A stretch of DNA of 64,000 nt from Zantedeschia hybrid cultivar (taxonomy: Eukaryota > Streptophyta > Magnoliopsida > Alismatales > Araceae). The notes beneath the pieces are model-generated. The model searched no databases. It had not been told where the DNA came from and saw only the letters and a program-made list of their open reading frames with translations. Location: positions 50,388,045 through 50,452,044 of the forward strand of contig JARZZO010000003.1 of assembly GCA_030544215.1 (NCBI GenBank), given 5' to 3'. Positions 21,226 to 32,341 of this stretch are shown here, piece after piece; the stretch's first letter is position 1, and each line of letters opens with the position of its first letter. A program made the position numbers and the translations under genes.

Positions 21226-22776
21226 TGTAGGTTTTCTCGGTTTCTCCGGATCGCTCACGCAGCGGAAAATAAAATTTTTACAGCGATCCGTTTCCCGTTT
21301 CGAAGAACTAAAATACGATAATCGGATTATCGAAGTTCTCACCGTGTGCGGATTCGAATCCGCAGCCGTTCGGTTCCGTCGGTGTGACACCGCAAGCCGC
21401 GCAAGCGCCCGGCCTCTAGCGAAGTCCACGCGATCCTCCCCGCGACGGATATCCTCGAGTTCGTCGTTCTTCGCAGCCCGCGAAGCCTCCTCTGGTCGCC
21501 GCAATGATCGCCACAGTGCGCGGACGATTTCCCGTCGAACGGGATTCGGAGAAGCGGCGGGGCAGATCTGGATCTGCCTGGACGCCAGAGGGAGACAGAA
21601 ACTGAGGAGGGGCGGCTAGGGTTAGCAGCAGCTTGGCCTGCTCAGCCCGTTAGCTATGTTTTATACTAACCGCGCAGTTTTTCACAAAAACCCCCGGTTT
21701 GTATAAAACCCACTTATTTATCCATCGCCTTGAGAATCATTTGCGTGTGACCCTCTAGGCCCAAGTACCAGTCCAGTTAATGGCCCAGTAAGCCCAGTGA
21801 CTCCTCACTGGCTTTATTAATTAATTAATAACGCTTTATTAATTAATTAATCAATCGAATTGATGTCGCACATCAAATTCGACCGAGCCTCCGATCACGT
21901 TGGGTGCCAAGCAACACCGCGTGAACCCGGAAGGTATTTGGGGTTAAGTAACCCACTCTTAGAACCTTTCCGTCGACAGTTACCGCGTGGATATAATCCT
22001 TCATTCGTACAATGCTCTCAAGTCAACTCAGGGCATGACGAGCTGTAAAACCCTAGCCGGTCGACTCACTTGGATTGGATGCCGCTGATGAATATCGGAA
22101 AACTCCTTTTCCGATATTATCGTCCGCCCTGGCCAGGGACTTCCGCGCATCCTTCCTAGAGCATTCTCTCTCTAAGTACCGAGAGCGAATGATTCCTTAT
22201 TGACACACAATTCCCTTCGACGGTATTCCGCTGTACCCAATCCTTTGCGTATTAGAATCCCATGGCTAGAGATTCGTAAACCAAGGTCAAAGCACAGAAG
22301 TCCACCGCCAAGGTGTCCTTGGTGTCTCAGGTCCGAGGACCATCCACGCAACTGCGACAATAGAATCAAGCTGGTTGACAGTGAGGTACAATACCATCCA
22401 GCGATTCAGTCGGATCAGTTCAGTGAACTCATTCTCCAATGAGCACCTACAGATTCGCCTTAGTGTCTCCACACAAATGACTTATGAGACCAGTCATCCT
22501 CATCGTATGAGCAGGGGTAATCTGTACTAGTCTAACCGGATATCCGATGTCCTTCTCGGATATCCTCCGACTAGGAACGATTAAGAATATGTGTGTTTAA
22601 GTGATCAGTCTCATTAGTATGATCTCATCATAATATGATCACCATAGCACATATTCACGGACTTCATTATGAAACGATAATTAACGCGATTTACACATAA
22701 TGAATATTATGCCATTTTATTAACAATGAACGAGATTTACATTGTTAGATTGGCTTGTAGGCCACCTAAACTAACT
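21226..22776 (-). repeat. copia 5' LTR (right copy)
   Basis: 1,551 bp, matching 13517-15068 throughout, with one G fewer near the start. The outer end reads CCTAAACTAACT, so the terminal base differs from the expected A. Beyond it lies coding sequence of the gypsy B cassette. No target duplication can be recognised because the left end of the array is deleted. Confidence 0.88.
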
Positions 22777-23803
22777 GGTCCCTCTCCTCTGGCAAGACCT
22801 CCAGCCAGATCTGGAGTCGTGCAAGCTCACGTGGGAGGTCTCCAGCTCGGCGACACGAGAAGCCCTGGCCTGAGACTCCTCCAAGTCAGCTTTCGCTTTC
22901 TCGAGGGCATGAATGAGCTCCTGAACCTGCAGCATAAAACACTGTCAGTCAACTAATCAAGCAAGCAGACAAACTCATGCCAAGATGGAAAAAGCAGGTT
23001 AAAGACTTACTCAGACAATAGCATCGTCCTCAGCCTGGGTAGTTCGGCGAATGGCTAGGGCCAACTGGCTCCGCAAGTCAGCCATGGTGGCCTCATGGAC
23101 AGCAGAAGAAGATGAAGTGCCAGCTGGAACAGAAGGAGTGGCCGCGTGGGTGTAAGCAGCATGCTGTAACAGAAAGGAGACCACCGTCAGTGAACAAGTG
23201 TCAAAACAGTTTAATAATAAAAGGAAGCATTCATAATGCATATATCATTCATGCATATCATACTTACCAGCTCATCCAACTCTTTATGGACCTGCTCTAG
23301 TTGGGCCTTGGCGTCCTGGAGGTGACCTCGAAGAGTAAGGATAGTGGCGTCTCGTGCATCCTACATATGCCTATCATCTCATGTCATGCATTCACAAATA
23401 TAAGCAAGATAATTAATAAAATAAAAGACGCATTCATAGCATACATATCATGGTACTTACAACGAGAGGGCGGAGTAGTCGAAGATGAGCGGCGTAGTGA
23501 GTCCGGTAGTGTTGAAGGTAAGCATCATTGCTCACCGCCAGTGAAACCAACGGAACACCAAACCTGAACCAGTCCTCGTGTTGGTTCGGGAACTTTGCCC
23601 TCCAGTCAGTGCGGGCCTGTTTTCCCCGCATCGTCCTACCGATCCCCTCGGGGATCTCCTCCTCTACCCACTCCTGGTGCAATCCTAAAGTCCTCATCAC
23701 TAGCTTCAGGCATAGTAGGGCAATCTCGTTAAAGCAATGAACCCAAACTTGACGCCCAAATCGGCCTCGCCGTCGCTCCACCCATGGCTGTCCAGCTTCA
23801 TCT

Positions 23804-25351
23804 TGTAGGGTTCTCTGTGCCCAGATCCAACCGAAAACGCAACGGAAATAAATTATTCGGGATAGGATCCGTCCCGTCTCGACCAACAAAATAAATTGGG
23901 AAATATGATTTACCTTGCACGGATTCGAATCCGCGTTCGTTCTTCGGTTCCGTCGGAGCAATGCCGCAAGCCGCGCAAGTGCCAGTCTCTAGCGGTATCC
24001 ACGCGGTTCTCCTCATGATGGATCGTCCTCGCCTCCTCGCTCGATGCGGCGTTCGTGGATCTCGTCTGGCTACGCGTAATTTGCCGCGACGTGCGGAGTC
24101 GGAAACTCTCATCGGACGGAAGGCGGAGCTGTCGGGAGCCTACGGAGCCTCCAGATGGCCGCCTCGTGTCGTGCGCCCAGGAGAGAGGAGCGAGAAAGAC
24201 GGTGGTGGCTAGGTTAGGGTTGCTGGCCCCCGACCTAGTGGCCGTTCTTTTATAATAAGCATATTTGCAGTTTCTCATAAAAACCCATACTTATCCGAAA
24301 TCCTGTCGAATTATCCATCGACTTGAATACCTTTTGCGTGTAACCCTCTAGGCCCAAATACCAGTCCAGTTAATGGCCCATTAAGCCAATAACTCCTTAC
24401 AGACCCACTGAATTAATTAATATCCTTATATTAATTAATCAGTCAAATTTAATGTCCCACAGTAAATTCAGACGGACTTCCGATCACGTGATCCTAGAAG
24501 GCATTGGGGTTATCGCAACCCTCTATTGGAACCTTTCCGTCATCGGTTAACGCATAGATATAATCCTTCATCCGTCCAATATTCTCAAATCGACCTAAGG
24601 TATGGTTTACTGTTAAACCCTAGCCGGTTGATTCACTTGAATCAGATGCCGCTAATCTATATCGGATAACTCTTTATTTGATACAGTGTCCGCCCTGGCC
24701 AGGGACTTAAGCGCATCATTCTCAGAACATTCTCTCTCAAAATACCGAGAGCGGATGATCCCATATTGAACACACAATTACCTTCGAGGGCATTTATCTG
24801 AATCTGATCATTTGACTTATTGATAACCCATGGTTAGGGATTCGTTAGTCAAAGTCAAAGCTCAGAGACATACCAACAAGGTATCTTTGGTGTCTCATGT
24901 CCAAGGATCATCTACGCAACTGAAGCAAAAGAATCGAGCTGGTTAACAGTGAGGTATATACTATCCAGTGATTCTAGGTCGGATCAATTCAGTGAACTCA
25001 TTCCCCAATAAGCACCTACAGGTCCAGCATAGTGTCTCCATACAAGTGACTTATAGGATCAGTCACCCTCATCATATGAGTTGAAGAAACTTGTACTAGC
25101 CTATCCGGATGTTTGATGTCCATCTCAAACATCCTCCGACTAGGAATAATTAAGAACATGTGCTCATAAGTCTTCGGTCCCGTAATTATGATCTCATCAT
25201 AATCCGAAGATTGTTGCACATGTTCATAGACTTCATCGTGATACGATAATCAAAGATCAAACTAATTACACACAATAAATTAATGCCAATATATTAATAA
25301 ACTGAATGATAAATAGTATTGGATTGGCTTTTAGACCACTTAATACTAACA
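23804..25351 (-). repeat. solo copia LTR inside exon 4 of the B PMD gene
   Basis: It runs from TGTAGGGTTCTCTG to TACTAACA, about 1,548 bp, and aligns with the copia LTR at 13517-15068. Flanks are CATCT on the left and CATCC on the right, a 5-bp target duplication with one change. Removing it restores an exon-4 reading (VIWHPYMGMD then EAGQPW) that aligns with VVWMPYAEEDLADHPW in copy A. Solo LTRs arise by recombination between the two LTRs of one element. Confidence 0.9.
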
Positions 25352-26714
25352 CATCCATACCCATATATGGATGCCAGATAACCTACGTTCATATAGGTTA
25401 GTTGCATTGCATAATTAAACAAATAAATAAACAACTAAATAAGCATTTAATAAAACATTTAAACATTCCAGAAAAGATCCAATATTGAAAATATTCAATA
25501 AATAACCAAGTATTCAACTAAACCTCTAATCAAACATTTAATCAAAATATTTGACAAACATTCCATAAGATATTTTAACTGTTATAATCAACAGATTTCA
25601 TTTAAACAAACATGTTAAGTTAATTGACACAAAGTATTTAATAAAAGAGGGATTAAAAACTTACCAAAAGCTCCAGATAGTCAAGGAATTGACGGCGAAG
25701 GGCCGTCAGTTGATAGTGTTGCGGTGTTGTGTCCACAACCGAACGCCAACGCCGGATAAGCAGAACTACCGCTGGCTGCTTTCATGGCCTTGCTCCGCCC
25801 AGAGAAAAATAATAATAGCTCCACACCTGCATACAAGAACATATAGGTTAGAATCATCATAATTATATGCATCGCATGCATTGTATCATAAACATTTAAT
25901 GAAACAAATATAAAATGAACTAATACCTGAAGGAACGGCGCGAAGCCGCTAATAGTGGTCCCCCGATCAGACATGACAGCAGAAAGGTCAGTGAAAAGGT
26001 GGGCCAGAAGGGCGGCACCCCAGGCATACTCACCTAAGTGGTCTAAATTGGTAAGAAGGGTCAAGAAATGGCAGTGGATATAATTTCCCTTGGTGTTGAA
26101 AAGGAGCCTACCAAAGAAGAAAACCAAGAACCTCCTAAGGTCCCTATCAGTCACTCGGATCCTGGCAGTACACCTCACTAGACGCTCAGGCTAGTCTCTC
26201 TCTGAACTTCTCCCTAGACTCATCCATCTGCTGCCTCAATTCTACTAAACCTAAAGATCTCTCTACAGCTACCCTCGTGAGGGTTCGAGACTCTCGGCCT
26301 TCCGGCCCCGTGCGCTCTAAGTCTAATAGCTCCTAAGCAAACTCTCTATAATCGGGATGCGTAATCCCACTCACAGCCCGGCCATCCACCCGAAGGCCGA
26401 TGATCCTGCATACGTCCTCGAGACTGGGGACCATGTGTCCCCAGGGCATTAGAAATGCCCTGCTCTCAGCATGCCATCGCTCCCTCAACACCTGGAGTAG
26501 CACCAGGTCAATCCAAAATGGCTCTATCTCCAATATCTCTCGAAACCCCATCTCCGCCAGTCGGGCCTTTTGAAAATCTGGGAGACCCCTGTAGGCTGCC
26601 ACCACTAGGTCCCAAGAGATCTTGGTGCTCATTGTCCCCTGCAATTATCAAATAATTCATCAAATTCATCACCAAGGTATGAATAATCAATTTCTGAAAT
26701 AATTATCATGGGTT

Positions 26715-26778
26715 TTGAATTACGTCATGGTACAGGGACGCGTTTCAAAAGGCGTCCCTATCCCCAGACGCCTTTCAC
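26715..26778. repeat. two 34-nt hairpin units in PMD intron 1 of gypsy B
   Basis: The units are 26715-26748 (TTGAATTACGTC, 10-nt spacer, GACGCGTTTCAA) and 26745-26778 (TCAAAAGGCGTC, 10-nt spacer, GACGCCTTTCAC), overlapping by 4 nt. They lie in intron 1 (26639-26864), the same intron that carries the GGACGGC array in copy A. Confidence 0.85.
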
Positions 26779-27358
26779 CACAAGTTTCGAGAACCTGTGA
26801 CCGGCCTCTTTCTTTCCCCCCAAAATTGAAACTTAAGTATAAAAGAGAGTGTTTCAAGGTTTACCAAACGTGGGCCTGCCTCTTCGGCTAGCGCCGCCGC
26901 TTCCTCACCCTCCTGAGCCGCGGGAGGGGCTTCCTCGGCCTCCGTGAAGGCCGCCGCCTCTATGACCACCAATTCCTCGGTCGGCGTCATTTCCGAAGCT
27001 TCCTCCTCGCCCACCTCCAGCACCTCGACGACGGTAACTCTCCGCCGCTTCCCGCTTACGCCACTAGGCCCGCCGGACTCCATGGGGTCGTGAGAAGGAG
27101 CTAGAGAAGAAGATGAGAGCTAGAGAAGGAGATGGAGAAAAAAAGGGAGTTTAAGAGTGAGAGAGAGGGTAGACATGAGAGAGGGAGGTCGGGGTAGGTC
27201 CTTGAACTCGCTGGCACTACCAAGAGATGGTCGGAGATGAAGGAAGACCGCCGGAGTTCGCTGCCGTTGCCGAAGAGGAGGAAGAAGAGAGGAGAGAGAA
27301 GGTGAAGGAGCGACTGAGGAAGAAAGGGGCTCGGGCTCACAACCCCTGTTGGAATTCG

Positions 27359-27708
27359 TTAAATCGCATTTGGCGACAACGACGCGATTCATTGGCGCAC
27401 AAACTGAGGCGGCAACAGAAATTTTTTGAAATTTGTGCAACGCGTCCTTTGTGGGCGACGCGTTTTGGATTTTACCGCCTCTTTTGGTCAGGGCCGTACC
27501 ACGGTAATTTCGAAAGAATTATTATTCGCGTCTCCGAAGGAAGACGTGATTAAGTAGATTAATTGCTGGAAATCTCTGGAAAATAGGAGAGAGAGAACGG
27601 AAAGGCGTCTTTCCTACCATACGCGATTTTGAGCTTTTAAGGATTAAATTCTTATATTTGGTACTTAATTAAGATTGAAACACGTCTTTCTGAGTCGACG
27701 CGATTTGA
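27359..27708. repeat. hairpin units upstream of the B PMD gene
   Basis: Five units with 12-nt arms and 10-nt spacers are at 27359-27392 (left arm degenerate), 27435-27468, 27521-27554, 27598-27631 and 27675-27708. Right arms are GACGCGATTCAT, GACGCGTTTTGG, GACGTGATTAAG, TACGCGATTTTG and GACGCGATTTGA. The cluster is between the PMD start and the end of the DUF7745-like gene, as in copy A. Confidence 0.75.
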
Positions 27709-27879
27709 ATTAATTGAACCCGGAAGTTCATATTTTAAGGAAAATTGCACTTTCAGTTAAGGAAAAATGCCCGAAAAATCGCAAAATATTAAGGAAGGAT
27801 TTCTACTACATAAAGGAAGGATTCTTCATTGAAAAAAAAATCAAAATAGATTGAATTGGAAGATAAGGATGAAGAGCTT

Positions 27880-29321
27880 TCAAGGTCGGATTTTCTTAAG
27901 CTTTTTTACGTATATTTTCCATAGTTCTTTATTAGCTTCTTGAGGAGTTTTCACACAACAGGTGAAGCCGATGTTCCAAAGAGTAGCAATAAGTTCTGTC
28001 GCCTCAAAGTCTTCATCAGTACCTAATGCGCGCTTCTTGATTGGAAAAAAAGAAGAGATCTCGGGAAATTCATAGCGTGGCATGACAAGTTTAGGATGAC
28101 AGTGATGTGGATTATAGAGCATGAACTCGGTCCGCCCGATCAGTCGGAGTTCGTGCCAGCACCACGGCGCACTCGAACCGCTTTTTTCATGAGAGCAAGT
28201 GGCGTAGATTCAAATCCAGTTATAGGCATAGTCTTAAAATAAGCGAGCCAGTCAGCTCGAGTCTTGAGCTTGGGCACTCGATTGGTCATGTTGTCATTGA
28301 ACTTCACAATGTTGGCAATATGAAAGATAGGGCTACACTGGTATGTCTGGGATATCCTTGGAACTTTTTCTTCATTATGGTTGAGCTTGAAGTGGAACTC
28401 CACCCATAGAGCTAAGAGAAGTATACTGCCATGAGGAAGTTGACCTGTAGAAGCTGTAGAGAGCCCACTGTAGAGGTAGGCTAGAACCGTTGTGCTAATC
28501 TGCTTTCCTTCAAAAATCCCATTGATTGTGCTTATTTAATCATCTTCTAGAATATTATCTTGGGCAGGGAATGGTAGAGCTACAGCTAAGCACGTGGTGA
28601 ACGCCTTCATCACGTTCTCTGTTTCTTCATCCTTGAGATCTTTTATCTTCTTCAGAGTCCATTCAGCTAAGTTAGTAAGATTGATTTCTTTCTTTGTAAG
28701 ACAGCCTTGAATTTCCTTTGGCCTCTATATAATCTTTTCTAACAATTGTTGACCCGTGATTCTTTCCCTTATGAACATCATATCACTCAAATCAGGTTCA
28801 TCATTATTGACCTTAAGCTTAGGAAGACCTAATAAGAGTTCGGCTTCTTCTAAGAGGATAGTGGCTTCGAACATGGCAAAAAGGAAGGTATGAGCTTGTG
28901 GATGCCATAGTTCGATCAAAGCGCCCACATCAGTCCAATCCATGCTTGTGCTCTTGTAATGTTTGGCCTGAATCACCAACCCTTGGATATGCCACTTGGA
29001 TATATAAGATTGCATGGAGAGATTGATCTTGTTAACTAGCTTTTGAACCCATGGAAGTGCAGAAAATCTTCTTGGATCAGGAAAGAAGGGATATTCCTAG
29101 ATGAAAAAAGAAATTGGAATAGTTCTATCATGCTCGTGAAGAATTGGAATACGGGAAACATGAAGAGAGTTGCATAGAGAAGAAGGAATGATTGATTAGG
29201 AGAGAGATTAGCTTACTTGTAAGTTAGGATCTCGCGTACTAAGATGATCTTTCACTTCAGAAAACTTTTCAATTGTCTTTCTCATCATTTTGTTTGAAAT
29301 AGAATCTTGTGAAGAATCCAT
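27880..29321 (-). pseudogene. DUF7745-like gene of gypsy B, broken
   Basis: Exon 1 is 29321-29217 (35 codons ending RDPNLQ before GTAAGC). Exon 2 starts at 29096 after an AG acceptor. The motif GALIELWHPQAHTFLFAMFEATILLEEAE matches the copy at 4163-5548, and the C-terminal half keeps the NPHHCHPKLVMPRYEFPE region. Stops occur at 28725 (TAG) and about 28536 (TAA), and a frameshift lies near 28140. Same place and orientation as in copy A, immediately upstream of the PMD gene on the minus strand. Function unknown. Confidence 0.65.
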
Positions 29322-29558
29322 CCTCCTTGAATTGATTTCCTTGACTTCTTCTTATTCTTCCCCTCTTTCTCTTGAGCTTTGGAGAGAATCCTCTAGCTTT
29401 CCCTCTTGATTGATTGTTGCATTGTTTTGATATGAAGAGATGAAGGTTTAATAGAGTGATTTGCGAAATTAGGAAACCCTTTCCGAATTGGAAGAGGGAT
29501 GTGCATTAAGGCAAGTAGAGTTTGGATTGGAGTCAGAACAGAGAACAGTTTCTATAAT

Positions 29559-29622
29559 TAAAATGGCATCTGGACGGGACGACGTCATTTAAATGACGTC
29601 TGTGAACATCGACGCCATTCTA
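29559..29622. repeat. two hairpin units upstream of the B DUF7745-like gene
   Basis: The units are 29559-29592 (TAAAATGGCATC, spacer, GACGTCATTTAA) and 29589-29622 (TTAAATGACGTC, spacer, GACGCCATTCTA), each with a 10-nt spacer and overlapping by 4 nt. They are about 240 nt upstream of the ATG at 29321, the position occupied by the GGAAGGC cluster in copy A. Confidence 0.85.
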
Positions 29623-29778
29623 TGAGTTTTTTGAATTTATGTAATTTTTCCATAATTGTTGCTATTTAATGTTGATTATCTATTTGCTAGAAGTTGTTGA
29701 TGAAATTTGAGCGCAGGAAATATCAAGAAAGTGAAAATGAAGCTGGAAATTTCACTAAGGTCCCACTGTGGAAGTTTA
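29623..29778 (+). other. 3' non-coding remnant of gypsy B
   Basis: It matches about 45350-45480 of the complete gypsy element, with shared tracts GCAGGAAATATCAAGAAA and TCCCACTGTGG. This shows that the cassette copy at 22777-29321 also sits between pol and the 3' LTR of a gypsy element. It ends where a copia LTR fragment begins. Confidence 0.7.
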
Positions 29779-30093
29779 TGAGTCCACACAAGTGACTATG
29801 AGATCAGTCACCCTCATCTTATGAGCGGGAGTAATCTGTACTAGTCTAACCGGATATCCAATGTCCTTGTCGGATATCCTCCGACTAGGAACTATTAAGA
29901 ATATGTGTGTTGAAGTGATTAGTCTCATTAGTATGATCTCATCATAATCTGATCAATATCGCACACATTCACAGACTTCATTATAAGACGATAATTAAAG
30001 CGAATTATACATAATGAATATTATGTCATTTATATTAATAAATGAACGAGATTTATATAGTCAGATTGGCTTGTAGGCCACCTAACACTAATA
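29779..30093 (-). repeat. truncated copia LTR
   Basis: The last 315 bp (plus-strand sense) of the copia LTR, from the CCACACAAGTGACT region to CACCTAACACTAATA. It lacks the other 1.2 kb. It separates the gypsy B 3' region from gypsy LTR pieces, so it marks a deletion or recombination junction. Confidence 0.8.
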
Positions 30094-30140
30094 TAAAGAA
30101 CACAAAACAAGTGAGTAGATTAGTTTAATTGCATGTTTAG
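30094..30140 (+). repeat. older gypsy LTR, left piece (continues at 31420)
   Basis: It matches 31030-31075 of the neighbouring LTR (AAGTGAGTAGATTAGTTTAA shared). With 31420-31740 it forms one older LTR of the same gypsy family, split by the solo LTR at 30141-31419. Confidence 0.75.
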
Positions 30141-31419
30141 TGTAGACACGATAATTTTGACCTCATATTAAGTAAATTTCATGTCACAATTATAATGCCC
30201 CAAAATGGTTTGATGTTTAATCATTAATTAATCTTTATTGATTTTTCTCAGAATTTGATAATTAGCGTCGCCCCAGCACGACGCCATTTGGATTCCTAGC
30301 TGAAATCAATTCATAATTAAATTTTCAAATTCAGATAGATTTAACTGAATAGCGTCACCCGATGGAGATGCCATTTAAGTCCTAATCCGTCTGGGTTTTT
30401 GATTTTTTATCCAAATTTATTTCCTAGATTATCTAAAGTATGTCGCCCTAGGGAGACGCGATTTAGGTTTCCTAATGTATTTCGGTTTCCTTTCTGAATT
30501 TTATTTCTATTTTGGCCGCTTTAATTAGCCAAATGGCGTCTCAATTGGGCGACGTGATTTGTGAGTTTCTATGATTTGGCTGAGATAATCCAGTTTTCGA
30601 AGTTAGGAAGGTTGCTAACGTCTCCATGCTCGTCCAAGGTAAGTCCGACTGCAGGAGAGAGTCTATTTGAAGCCCTAAACACCTCTAAACCTATTCTTAT
30701 AAATACAACACCCTTTGGACCTTTGAAAAATGTTGGCTATTAGTGATTTTGAAGATCAAGGCAAGGTGTTTGAAGGCTCTAGAGGAGAAAAACGTAGATA
30801 GCAAGAGGAGCTTCATCCAAGGCTTCTTTTTTTTCATCCATTTCATCCTTTGAAGCTTTTGAAGACAAAGGCTATGGAGGAGTCAACCAACCGTCTTCTT
30901 TCCCTAATTTCTTTCTAACTTTTCCTTAATTTTATAGATTCATCATTGCTTTTTTTCATCATTATCATCATCACTTCATGTTTACACACACATACTCATA
31001 TTTCCAAACCCACATTAATGTTAGGGGTTTAAAGAACACCAATCAAGTGAGTAGATTAGTTTAATTGCATGTTTAAATTTCTTATTAGAATAGATACTAC
31101 TATACTCTAGTTCTAATTAAATCTTTCTTTGTTTGATCTTACAAGGTATAAAGAAGAAGAAAGAAGGAAGTTCAAAGGAACGATCATCAAGAAAACAAAA
31201 GCAAGGACATATTGATAAAAGGGCTCTCTTTCTATGGCCGGCCGAAGGAAGGGAATTAAGGACTCAACATCTCCCAAATTTGAAAAGGTAAGCGATCACT
31301 CTTTCTTTGAAACTTTTACAGTTTCTGGCGATCACGTTTTCTTTAGTTTTTAATAGTTTTGTTATTGACATAAACAACACTAATTCATGAACATCACACA
31401 CATAATTTGAGCACCCACA
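30141..31419 (+). repeat. solo gypsy LTR nested in an older related LTR
   Basis: It starts TGTAGACACGA and ends GCACCCACA, 1,279 bp, and is homologous to the LTRs at 33091 and 46100. A TATAAATA box is at 30698-30705 and a splice-donor-like AAAGGTAAGC near 31290. Flanks are TTTAG and CTTAG, a 5-bp duplication with one change. The sequence on both sides belongs to the same older LTR. Confidence 0.8.
30258..30562. repeat. four hairpin units in the solo gypsy LTR
   Basis: Units are at 30258-30291, 30345-30378, 30433-30466 and 30529-30562. Each can be divided into 12-nt arms and a 10-nt spacer, for example CTGAATAGCGTC with GATGCCATTTAA and CTAAAGTATGTC with GACGCGATTTAG. They lie in U3, upstream of the TATA box, as in the LTRs at 33091 and 46100. 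Confidence 0.85.
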
Positions 31420-31740
31420 CTTAGTTTGATTTCTAGAATAGATACTATATCATCACCATAGCTCTAATCCATATTTTTCTTTTGTTTGTTTGATTATTTG
31501 CAAGGTGTGAAGAAAAGAAGGAGTTGAAGTAAAGAAGAAAATCAACACAAAAAGAGAGTAAAAAGAAAAAGAAGCACTTCTTATATGGCCGGCCGAGGAA
31601 GATGAAACAAAAGAACAATAAATCTCCCAGATTGACAAGGTAAGTAGCGATCAAAACCTTTCTTTCGAGATTCTCAATCTTTGGCATCACACATCTTAAT
31701 TATTTATCATGTTAACACTAGAATTTAATGAAAGTATGAC
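31420..31740 (+). repeat. older gypsy LTR, right piece
   Basis: It continues the LTR begun at 30094. It aligns with about 31074-31400 of the solo LTR, including the CAAGGT..AAGAA tract, the GGCCGGCCGA motif and a donor-like CAAGGTAAGTAG near 31637. The right boundary is approximate. Confidence 0.65.
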
Positions 31741-32341
31741 ACTATGAGCAATCACAGTGACCTCTGGTGGGACGGGCCCACCGGTCGAAGGCTTTGCAGC
31801 GGAAGCTTTTAGACTCGTCGATGGAAGTTCTCTGCCTCCTCGGTCGACTAGCGGAAACTAGCGCAAATAGGGGAAGACCTACCAAACCTTCGTCGAGAAC
31901 TGGATGCCTTACGCCGGGAGGCTAATGTCCGGGTGGCCGCCGCTCACTGGGAGATGGATGTCCTGCCCTAGGAGACTGATGATTGGGTGGCCGTAGCTCG
32001 TGAAGAGGGTCATGGGGTCATGATGTCGGGTAGCCGCTTGTAGGGCCTCTAGGGAGTTATTGCAAGAGCTGGACGAATAAGCTTGGCATATCTGTACCGA
32101 GAGTACATCCCTTGCGTATCAAACAGTGTACGAAAAGGGGGTTGCTGACGTCAAGGAGGCTTTGAGTAGCTAGGCAGCCGGGCCCGGGCACAATGCTGAT
32201 GGGGGCGATGTGGCCCAGTAGTGATTGTAGCCTCTTGCTCTTCCTTCTTTTTGTATCTTCTGGGTCGTCGGAGCCTTTTTTTTGTAATTTTCTGTGATGA
32301 TTTGACTGGTCAACTGGTCAATAAATATTATTTCTCATTAG
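31741..32341 (+). pseudogene. degenerate gypsy coiled-coil protein fragment and flank
   Basis: Plus-strand translation gives pieces such as ELDALRREANVRVAAAHWE and YQTVYEKGVADVKEA with stops between, resembling the coiled-coil tails of plant gypsy accessory proteins (Pfam type Putative gypsy type transposon). No open frame survives. From about 32240 to 32341 nothing is recognised. The family call is from general resemblance only. Confidence 0.4.

Larger units (their letters stand above)
10801..22776 (-). mobile_element. tandem Ty1/copia array sharing one LTR, left copy truncated
   Basis: Reading on the minus strand the order is 5' LTR (22776-21226), primer site, leader, gag-pol (18502-15083), polypurine tract, shared LTR (15068-13517), then a second primer site and leader (13515-10801) that stops about 30 nt short of where gag should begin. 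Segments 10801-15068 and 18531-22776 are near-identical (offset 7730 dropping to 7708). Unequal recombination between LTRs gives LTR-internal-LTR-internal arrays of this kind. A deletion then removed the rest of the left copy and part of the surrounding gypsy B. The right edge lies inside exon 7 of the B cassette. Confidence 0.85.
22777..27083 (-). pseudogene. PMD / coiled-coil gene of gypsy B, truncated and broken
   Basis: It is a second copy of the gene at 1010-3768 with the same exon plan. Exons are 27083-26865, 26638-25927, 25826-25665, 25382-25352 joined to 23803-23461 (split by a solo LTR), 23360-23268 (93 bp, identical length to A), 23163-23011 and 22926-22777 (truncated at the copia array). 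Splice sites remain GT-AG. Exon 2 keeps RAFLMPWGHMVPSLEDV and FFFGRLLF. The frame is broken by TAG at 26333, a frameshift before 26178, a stop in exon 3 and TGA at the end of exon 6. Exon 7 is heptad-rich, like A. The two proteins have diverged greatly in sequence. Confidence 0.75.
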
